64,000 nucleotides of DNA from Hawksworthiomyces lignivorus (lineage: Eukaryota > Ascomycota > Sordariomycetes > Ophiostomatales > Ophiostomataceae). Of the stretch, positions 56,725 through 64,000 are shown in pieces (the stretch's first letter is position 1; every line of letters starts with the position of its first letter). A program made the position numbers and the translations under genes. The notes beneath the pieces were generated by a model. It was not told the DNA's origin and searched no databases. It worked only from the letters and a program-made list of their open reading frames with translations. Location of the stretch: NCBI GenBank assembly GCA_002917075.1, contig NTMA01000024.1:403169-467168 (forward strand). Reading direction: 5' to 3'.

Positions 56725-58626
56725 TCAGTCCTGGGGACGCCGCAGAGCAAGTATGTCCTTGAGCTTGAGCGCGCCCTTGGCGCCCCAGCCCGACGGGCCG
56801 ACGTCGACGTCCGGCCGCACGGCCACGTACCAGTTCCAGGCGCGGCGGTCCAGCTCGGCCGCCGTGAGGTGGTCGGCCCAGCTGTCGTAGAGGAGGCGCA
56901 GGGCGCCGAGCAGCAGGCCGAGATTCTCCGCCTTCTCCGCGTCCATGGCCTTGATTGTCTTCTTCTTCTTCTTGTTGTTGGGGGGTGTCGTAGCGGAGCT
57001 GGCGGCGTCTTCCGACGACGCCGTCGCAGCATCCTCGAACGTAGCGAAGCTCTTGAGCAGGTACTGGCGGGCGCCCTCGGGCCGGTGGATGGGCATGCCG
57101 ACGACAGTGGTCAGGCTGGTGCTGGCGCCGTAGCGGCTGGCCTGGAAGCCGCTCCCGCTGCCGCCGCCGCCGCTGGTGCCGGCGGTCTGCTGGTTGCGCA
57201 TGGCCTCGAGGTCGAGCCCCCAGGCGGCCTCGCCGGCGAGGGCGACCTCGGCGCCTGTGGCGCGCAGGCGCTCGGCCAGGGCGCCGGCGACGCAGTTGCG
57301 CATGAGGCGCCAGCGGTCGGGTCCCAGCATGACGCCGCCGAACCAGCGGCTGAGCACGACGAGCGTGTCGACGGCGCCGAGCTCGGCCAGCACGCGCAGC
57401 ATCAGCGCGCCGCAGCCCGTCTCGCCGTCGTCGAACGCCTCCTGGCGTATGCTGCTGCTGCTGCTGCTTCCTCCTCCTCCTCCCGGCGCGCGCACGCGGT
57501 ACGCCCACGCATTGTGCGACGCCGTCTGCAGCCTGGGCTGCCGCTCCATCAGCGTCCGCAGCAGGCCCGCGCGCTGGCCCGCGTCCGTCATCGTGGTGGC
57601 CCGCGCCACAAACGTCGACTCTTTGAGGGAGATGGTCTGGCTGACGGACCAGACCCCCGGGGCCGGCTGCTGCCGATGCGATGACCGCTGCAGCGTCGTC
57701 GTTCTAGTTGGCTGCGGCGGCTGTGCTTGCTGGGCTTGCTGCGTCTGCGTGTTGCCGTCGCCGGCGCCGGCACCGTCCGCGTCCGCGTCCGCCGCCTCCC
57801 CCTCCTCCTCCTCCTCGCCCTTCCACGCGTACCCGCCGCGCTTCAGCACGGCGATCTCCCGCCCCAGCACCCGCACCCGCGGCTGCCCCGCGCCCCACCC
57901 CTCGTCGTCCGCGCTGGGCCCCCGCGCCCACGCCATCCCCAGCGTCCCCGCCCGCGACCGCGAGTTGGCGCTGACCACCGCCTGCGCCAGGCTCAGCCGG
58001 CTCGACAGCGGCTGCTCCGGCATCGTGTACCGCAGCAGCTCCACCGCAAACGCCAGCACCAGCGGCGCCCGGTTCGTCTGCAGCACCGTCTCCGCCAGCC
58101 GCGCCTCGTCGTCCGCGTCCGCCGCCACAAACACCGGCAGCTCCAGCGACCGCTCTAGCTCCGCCGGCGTCACCGGCGCCGGGCCCAGCATCATCGGATC
58201 GTCGCTGCCGCTGCCGCCCTGGCTTGCCGTCTTGGCGCGCTTGCCCGCAGCATCGGACGCGCCGCCAGACGATGCAGGCCGCTTTGTGCCAGAACCGCCT
58301 GCGCCGGCCTTCTTTTTCAGAGCCGTCTTGCAGCTGTTCTGGAGCGCTTTTGCGCCGTTGGCGTCCGGGATGGCCTTCTTCACCACATCCAGCGGCGCTT
58401 CTGCAATTTGTTGAATACTGTCAAAGGGTACCAGTCAGCATCGGGGACATACCAAAAATTCTGCTTTCTATCTCAGCCGAAAGAAGATGAGTTTGTTAGA
58501 CCTTCGTAGATTCGCTGCCTGGAGCGTCTTCACTTGCCCCATCGCCTGCAAAATCGACAGCTTGCGGGACGTCGTGAGCAGCCGCAGCAGCTCTTGCAGA
58601 TCGCTCTCAGATGGCGCAGAAGACAT
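56725..58626 (-). CDS. IMPACT/UPF0029 family protein
   Basis: Two exons, 58626-58502 and 58417-56725, about 605 residues. The central signature is DDGETGCGALMLRVLAELGA followed by LVVLSRWFGGVMLGPDRW, diagnostic of the IMPACT N-terminal (UPF0029) fold also found in yeast Yih1, bacterial YigZ and mammalian IMPACT. Upstream, WSVSQTISLKESTFVARATT is the first strand and helix of that fold. There is no RWD domain, so it is not a plain Yih1 orthologue. The N-terminal 65 residues look helical (LQELLRLLTTSRKLSILQAM; IQQIAEAPLDVVKKAIPDAN). Then come a basic Gly/Ser-rich section, a block with LAFAVELLRYTMPEQPLSSR, Gly/Ser and Glu runs, and a C-terminal block ending WYVAVRPDVDV and LKLKDILALRRPQD. The intron 1 donor is GTCTAA, a poor match, chosen because it restores ANLRSIQQIA in frame. 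Divergent from the OMS1-like gene. Confidence 0.85.
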
Positions 58627-59103
58627 ATTTTCAAAACAGCCGGCTATGCTCTGCTCTATAGTGTTTTATTCTTTGTTCATAGTGATAAGATAGATGTCGT
58701 AACCGTCGATACCAAGCTACGTTCAATCATCGAATCGTGTTGCAACATCACTCTTGTCTTAGCAGCAGCTCTGGCCTACGAACCAGTCGGCAGCGCCCGC
58801 TGTAAGGCCACCAAGTGCCCCACTTTTCGCGATATCTAGCCCGCTATTGGAGTTCCAAAAATTCTCAGTTGCAGCAAAACTAATGAAGATCTCAAAGAGC
58901 TTCTTCGACAAACGGCTCGCATTCAGCAAATTAAGGCACAGGAGAGAGGAGCACACGCCCGGCTCATCTGTCCGTTCAAGCCAGTCTTCCAATAGGAGAG
59001 AAAGGGACCCTCTGCAGGCCAGCTGCAATTACCGTGCCAGGGGTTCAATTGATCAGAGGTTGCTGCAACATTGGGGAAAAAAATCACCTTATTTCCTGTG
59101 CGA
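58627..59103. promoter_or_regulatory. Divergent promoter region, IMPACT-family / OMS1-like
   Basis: 477 bp between divergent start codons, which must include both core promoters and 5' UTRs. The plus-strand frame just before 59104 remains open without an ATG. Confidence 0.5.
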
Positions 59104-60612
59104 ATGGCAGCACCAGGGTGCCCCAAGATGACAGGGCTGGTGGCGCCATTGGTGCTGCGGAGGTCGCATCCTGTGGTGTCGGCGGGGGCTCGCGCACATT
59201 GGCGGGCGCGCTGGCCAAGCAGCTGCACCTGCTGGGCTGCTTCGGCGCATCAGCAGTGCTCTCCTGCTGCTGCTGGCCGCCGGTCCGTGTCGTTCCAGGC
59301 GACGGCGCCCCGGCTGCGGCGGTCGAACCGGGGAGACGACGGCGCTGGCCGGCCAGCTCAAGACACACAGTCGGCTGTGCCACCACAGTCACCGCCATCA
59401 CAGCCGCCCTCAGCCCGCCCGGCGCCCCTGCCGTACCGCTCCGAGTCGTCGTCGCGCAACCGCCAGCAGGAGCAGCAGGAGCAGGCGGCGCAGGCCGAGG
59501 CCGAGGCGCGGCGGCAGCAGCAGCGGGCCAAGCAGCCGCTGGACCGCCTGGTGGCGCAGCGGCGGGTGCCGCTGATCGGCGCGGCGCTGGCCGCCGGCGT
59601 GCTGGGCTTCTACGTGGCGCCGCTGCTGGTGACGTACCTGACGGGTGGCTGCCGGGAGGACGACGCGGCGCGGGCGGCGCAGGCGGCGGCCGAGGCGGCG
59701 GCCGTCGACGGGGCCGACTGCGTGCCCACGGGCCTGCCGCCGACGGGCAGCGCAGCGGCGTTTGACGCGTCGCTGGACGTGCCGGAGCGCGTGACCGGCG
59801 TCACGCACCTGCGCAAGCAGCTGGCCGGCCTCGCCCGCGGCGCCGTCCTCGAGGTCGCCGCCGGCACCGGCCGCAACGTCGCCTACTACCGCTGGGAGCC
59901 GCTGGCCGGCACGCACGAGAGCAAGAACATCCGCCCGCCCGCGCCCGCCGCCGACGGCACCCCGCCTTCCTTGCCCCCTACCGTCGCCTCCCTCACCGCC
60001 GTCGACCTCTCCGCCGACGCCCTCGACATCGCCCGCCGCCGCCTGCGCACCGCCGTGCCGGGAGCCCTGGCCCTGCCGTCCCTCCGCAAGACCGCCAAGC
60101 TGCCGTCTTTCGCGCCGTCCGCGCCCCTCGGCGACGCGCCCCCCGAGGAGCTGCTCAGCGTCCTCGACGGCAAGGTGCGCCTGTTCCGCGCGGACGCCAT
60201 GAAGCCGCTGCCGCTGCCGCTGCCGCTGCCGCTCTCCCCTGCCGCCCCGCGCTACGACACCATCATCCAGACCTTTGGCCTCTGCTCCGTCGCCGACCCC
60301 GTCGTCCTGCTGGCCAACATGGCCGCCGTCCTGCAGCCCGACACCGGCCGCATCGTCCTGCTGGAGCACGGCCGCGGCCGGTGGCCTGTCGTCAACTCCC
60401 TGCTCGACCGCTACGCCGGCAAGCACTTTACCCGCTTCGGCTGCTGGTGGAACCGCGACATGAACGCCATCCTGGAGAAGGCGCAGGAGGCCGTCCCGGG
60501 CCTCGAGGTCGTCTCCGTCAAGCAGCCTGGGCTGTTCCAGTTTGGGACGTTGTGGTGGATCGAGCTCCGGGTGAAGAAGGCTGAGGAGGCGGCCGCGGCC
60601 GCGGCGAAATAA
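59104..60612 (+). CDS. OMS1: OMS1-like mitochondrial methyltransferase
   Basis: Intronless, about 502 residues. Class I S-adenosylmethionine methyltransferase of the UbiE/OMS1 type; yeast Oms1 is anchored in the mitochondrial inner membrane. The Arg/Ala/Ser-rich first 100 residues look like a presequence. A Gln/Glu-rich coiled stretch precedes a single membrane segment at about 156-181 (PLIGAALAAGVLGFYVAPLL). SAM motif I is AVLEVAAGTGRNVAYYRW (about 247-264); VASLTAVDLSADALDIARRR carries the acidic ribose-binding residue. YDTIIQTFGLCSVADPVVLL, GRIVLLEHGRGRWPVVN and FTRFGCWWNRDMNAIL are typical of the family. Pro/Ala-rich inserts separate the motifs, including a Pro-Leu repeat near residue 367. 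The first ATG in frame is 59104; upstream codons in the frame have no ATG. Likely substrate unknown. Confidence 0.9.
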   Translation: MAAPGCPKMTGLVAPLVLRRSHPVVSAGARAHWRARWPSSCTCWAASAHQQCSPAAAGRRSVSFQATAPRLRRSNRGDDGAGRPAQDTQSAVPPQSPPSQPPSARPAPLPYRSESSSRNRQQEQQEQAAQAEAEARRQQQRAKQPLDRLVAQRRVPLIGAALAAGVLGFYVAPLLVTYLTGGCREDDAARAAQAAAEAAAVDGADCVPTGLPPTGSAAAFDASLDVPERVTGVTHLRKQLAGLARGAVLEVAAGTGRNVAYYRWEPLAGTHESKNIRPPAPAADGTPPSLPPTVASLTAVDLSADALDIARRRLRTAVPGALALPSLRKTAKLPSFAPSAPLGDAPPEELLSVLDGKVRLFRADAMKPLPLPLPLPLSPAAPRYDTIIQTFGLCSVADPVVLLANMAAVLQPDTGRIVLLEHGRGRWPVVNSLLDRYAGKHFTRFGCWWNRDMNAILEKAQEAVPGLEVVSVKQPGLFQFGTLWWIELRVKKAEEAAAAAAK

Positions 60613-61698
60613 TGCCACGCGATGTACGATATATACGAAAATTCGGTGGGAAGAACGGTCCACCGGCGCACTGCATTTCCATCACCTAACAACCCAACTT
60701 AGAGTATCGTGTTCTAAAAATTCAAATGCTTTTTAATTTCATTCTTAGTAAATACAGACTAGATGCTTTTTTCTCTTCCTTCTGCCCGTAAGCCAACCCT
60801 CCTTTGCCTTCTACCTGTCTTTTTTTCCCGCTCGTCTCCCCTCTATTTCTTAAAGCTAGATAGAAACAAGGACTGAACTGTCAAAACAACACGGCCATAC
60901 AAATACAGACACATATGCAAGGGAAAACACACGAAACAAGAGGAGGATACGAAAAATATAATATCACCATCTTGGTCCATTTTCATCCACACCCTGACTT
61001 TCTCAAGCCTTGCACTAGCCTCCTTTTGTTTGGCTCAACAAAACTCTATCAACTCTCTTCCCGCCACCGCTCGGGGTATCTTGTCCCATTTCCAAATCGA
61101 CTTGCCATAAAACAGATCATCCATAAATCACGGACGCGCCGCCATCCTCCCTTTACCAATTTTCAGTTGCCCTACCCATAATCTAAATCTTCGCGGCCAT
61201 ATGTATACAGATGGTTGTAGAAGGAGAAGAGCTGACAGAAAGAATGGGGTGGAGACATTTGAGAAGAGCTTCCACGCGCAAAAGCGAACAAGAGAGATCG
61301 CAAAGAAAAATAAAGCGGAGAGAAGTATGCCAGGCAGAAGAGAACAAAAAAAAAAAAAAAATGCAGACGACCAAAACGACCAAAAGCACAACCGAAGACG
61401 CCTCATCCAAAAAATTCACACCCAATGCCCCTTTTTGTGAACCAACAAAAGATCAGCACAACTATCCCACTGGACATGAATCATTAAGCCACTCTTTTCT
61501 GCACGACACTCTCTTCTCATACTGCGTGGACACGACCACTTTTGGCGCTCTGCTCAACAGTAGCAGCTTCAGTCCGGCTTGTCTCATCTTCTTGCGGCCG
61601 TCTAGGCGTTGTTGAAGCGGGAGGAGGGAAGAAGCAAAAAAAAAAAGTAAGAAAAATTATGAGAGGAGAAGGCAAAGAGTATGACTGAGGCCAAAACC
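60613..61698. other. Convergent intergenic region, OMS1-like / GDS1-like
   Basis: About 1.1 kb between convergent stop codons. No recognisable gene; A runs at about 61345-61361 and 61636-61648 and pyrimidine-rich DNA at 60765-60850. Confidence 0.5.
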
Positions 61699-63257
61699 TC
61701 AAAACTCGTCGAGGAGACCATCGAGCTCTTCAAGCTCGACATTCTCGGGGTTCCTGTCCCAGTCGAGCATATTGTCCAGCTTGGACCAGCTGTCGGAGTC
61801 TGTCTCCTTCTTGAAGCTCACACCAAACATCGGGCGCATGGCGGGGCTTGTTAGAAGGTTAAACGCATTGGGAGCGCTGGCCACCAGGTGCCGCGACTCG
61901 GAGCCAAACAGCAGGCTTTCGTCGCGGCCTGCATCGTCTAACTCCATGCCGTGGCCGTGGCCATGGCCGCTGGCCGAGGATGGTGACGCTAGCGCGGACG
62001 ACGGGGACGACAAGAGAAGGAATGTGTGGCCAGCCAGTTTCTGCTTCTGCAAGCCTTCGGCCGTCTGCGTGAACTCCTTCTCGTCCTTCTCCAGAGGTGG
62101 CGAAGCGCCGCGGTGGTTGCGCAACACGTAAATGCTGGGCGGACGAGGGAAGCGGGTGGAAAAGGAGCCAATCGGCGTGCCCGGCATGGGAACATCGTCA
62201 TCGACGTCGTCAAACTCGGGAGACGACAGGTCGACTTCCGGCGACGGGCTCAGCTCTCGCCGGCGCTCTTCCTCAGCTGCCTCGGAGCCCGACGGCGCAC
62301 TCGACAGAGGCGGTGTGACAATGCTGGTCCGGGGAACAATAAAGTGGCTGGAGGATGGGTCAGGAAGTGGCAAGTGAGGGCAAGTGGTCAGGAAGTAGTA
62401 TGTGCGCCGAGGATGGATGGTCTCCAACTCTTTTGTGAGAGGGCAGATGACAGATGCGGACCAGCAGGGCCGCTTCATGTAGGTTGCTAGGCGGGAGGAG
62501 ATGATGGCGCAGGGGTTTGCCGATCTAAGAGGAAAGTAAAGTGTTAGACAATACACTGGATTCCAGCTCGTAGAGAAAGGGAGAGAAAATACAGAGTGCC
62601 AAAGCGAATAGAAAAAAATAGAGAAGAACTTAGAAGACAAAAAAAAGAGACATACTGTTGAACCGATTTGAGCTGCTGCATCAGAATGGCAGAAAGTTCC
62701 TTGATGAGGTGTGGTCTATTGCTGGTTGCCTGTAGCTGCAAGATGACAGCCTCGACAATGTCGTCGTTGACAGCGTCCATGTCAATTTCCGTAATGGCCG
62801 ACGAAGATGCGTCGCCCAAGTCCATTTCGACGGAAGCCTGGCGCGAGGGTTTTGGCGACGGCGGCGGCGTGGCGGAGGCGGGCTTTGCGCTGGAGAGCGA
62901 TTTGGCTGCGGAGTGGGAGCTGGAGCCGTGCGAGCGCTTTGTTCGCTTGCTGGGAGGGTGGTGGGAAGAGGCGTCGTCCGAAGCAGAGTGTTTCGGCGAG
63001 GAAGTAGTTGTGGAGGTGGAAGAGTCGTCGGAAGGAGTAGAATGGCGATGTGTGGACGGCGATGCGGATGCGGATGGAGTTGAGACAGCTGGCGAGGCGG
63101 TTGGCGATGCGCCTCTGCTGGTGTTATTGTGGGAGGAATGAGCGCTGGTCTGGTTCGGCGTTGCACGACTTGCAGCAGCTCGAGCAGCATGCGTTACGGG
63201 GACGTGGATGCCCAGCGACGGCAGCGAGAGCGATTTGCGACGAGTATTGTACGGCAT
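61699..63257 (-). CDS. GDS1: GDS1-like winged-helix nuclear protein
   Basis: Two exons, 63257-62656 and 62524-61699, about 475 residues. The start MPYNTRRKSLSLPSLGIHVP is strongly conserved in filamentous fungi. A disordered Ser/Thr/Pro-rich section with a basic PPSKRTKRSH cluster (a possible nuclear localisation signal) follows. The conserved domain spans the intron: DIVEAVILQLQATSNRPHLI and KELSAILMQQLKSVQQ, joined to SANPCAIISSRLATYMKRPC and TIHPRRTYYFLTTCPH, the winged-helix domain of the yeast Gds1 family. The C-terminal half is acidic and Ser/Pro-rich with PPSIYVLRNHRGASPP, a Gly-His repeat, and an acidic end LEELDGLLDEF. Yeast Gds1 was linked to a respiratory growth defect (nam9 suppression); the molecular role is unclear, and a DNA-binding or regulatory job is inference. 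The 131 bp intron has a GTATGT donor and TTAG acceptor. Confidence 0.87.
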
Positions 63258-64000
63258 GATGGGCGATTTGCTTTATTACTCTTTGGAAGCAATAGTGGGC
63301 GATCGGGAGGGTCTGGGGAGGGGAGAATAAGGGCAGAAGAAACAGGGAGAGTAAGGGAGGGGAGATCGGAGAGAGGCGAAAGGGGGAAAAAGGAAGAGAA
63401 AGGGAAAAAGGAAGAGGAAGAGGGAGAGGAAAGGAAAAGGAAATACGAGAGGCTCAATTTTCTGTCTACTCTTCTTGCGCCCTTTGAATATTCGATATTC
63501 CAGAAAGAAATGTATGATAGATGTGATGCTGGGATATTTTCTTTTCTAGGGGGGGAGAGACGGAAAGGTTGGCGATGTGCTCCTAATTGGGGGTTGGAAT
63601 GGTTTCTGCTTTGGGGAAATTCTTTCTGTCGCAGAGTCGGCCGTTTGGCTTGCAGCACCAGTAGGTTCCTTCCTTTCCTATTTTAGTTCTGCCTGCTTGT
63701 TTGTGGTTCGCACTTTCCCATGTGTATATTCCTATCTCTGATTGAAAGAACGATAAAACGGAAAGGACTTTGCGAACTTTCCGACCACGACGATTGTTCC
63801 TTCCTTTCTGTTGGCTCTTTTTTTTCCTTATTTTTTTTTTGTTTGTTTTGTTTTGCTGGGCGTTGCTGTAGGCTGGTAGTTACAGGAAAGAGGAAAAAAA
63901 AAAAAAAGGAAACGGGAAAGGGGATGGAGACGACGGAAGTGGTGAGATACGATGGGGTGGCACTGGTGGCGACGCAGGCAGAAGGGGTACCAAAAAAAAA
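63258..64000. other. Upstream region of the GDS1-like gene, right edge
   Basis: 743 bp up to the window edge. Purine-rich on the plus strand at about 63320-63450 (CT-rich on the gene's coding strand), with T and A runs at 63820-63850 and 63893-63907. It probably holds the 5' UTR and promoter of the GDS1-like gene. No coding region is recognised. Confidence 0.5.

Noticed and set aside
59410..60663. 417-codon minus-strand open frame
   Set aside because: Antisense of the OMS1-like gene; the plus strand has the SAM-binding and membrane segments.
1..64000. tRNA, 5S rRNA and spliceosomal RNA genes
   Set aside because: I looked for GGTTCGA-type B boxes and familiar RNA gene starts and saw none; a covariance-model search would be decisive.
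1..64000. Secondary-metabolite gene cluster
   Set aside because: A PhyH-type oxygenase, an FAD oxidase and two regulators are present, but there is no polyketide synthase, peptide synthetase, terpene cyclase or transporter, and housekeeping genes separate them.

Overview
The window is nuclear DNA of a filamentous ascomycete (Pezizomycotina, most likely Sordariomycetes and perhaps Hypocreales; the class is an inference). The evidence is short 55-140 bp GT-AG introns with CTAAC/CTGAC-type branch sites, very GC-rich codon use in exons set against pyrimidine-rich, lower-GC intergenic DNA, and fungus-specific families (copper-fist regulator, C2H2 plus fungal_trans regulator, GDS1, OMS1, GH55, GH92, GH125). 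I recognise sixteen protein-coding genes. Most exon joins were worked out by hand from splice sites and reading frame. I recognise no tRNA, rRNA or CRISPR array.

Layout. 0.9-13.1 kb is gene-dense and rich in carbohydrate enzymes: a GH125 alpha-1,6-mannosidase and a GH92 alpha-mannosidase in tandem, a DUF2461 protein, a phytanoyl-CoA-dioxygenase-family oxygenase, and a secreted GH55 exo-beta-1,3-glucanase on the opposite strand. 13.1-20.8 kb is a gene-poor stretch of 7.6 kb, strongly CT-rich on the right, in front of a five-exon C2H2/fungal_trans regulator (20.8-24.3 kb). 25.5-29.8 kb holds an unrecognised protein with two copies of a Cys/His module and three PPxY motifs, an EFM7-type methyltransferase and an RS/RE-rich nuclear protein. 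31.7-33.7 kb is a copper-fist regulator of the Mac1/GRISEA type, followed by 5.5 kb without genes.

39.2-46.3 kb contains housekeeping genes: an SR140/U2SURP-like splicing factor, a DAO-fold FAD amine oxidase and the TATA-binding protein. 46.3-52.9 kb is gene-free except for a decayed Ty1/copia-type retroelement (one LTR, a primer-binding-like site and a broken gag frame with a damaged zinc knuckle). 52.9-63.3 kb returns to housekeeping genes: ETF-ubiquinone oxidoreductase, an IMPACT/UPF0029 protein divergent from an OMS1-like mitochondrial methyltransferase, and a GDS1-like winged-helix protein.

How the genes work together: the only functional grouping I see is the polysaccharide set at the left end. 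GH92 plus GH125 can trim alpha-mannan or N-glycans, and GH55 removes glucose from beta-1,3-glucan; both substrates are fungal cell-wall polymers. The rest look like unlinked core genes (transcription, splicing, mitochondrial electron transfer, methylation). The best candidate for something undescribed is the PPxY/duplicated-Cys-His protein at 25.5-26.8 kb.
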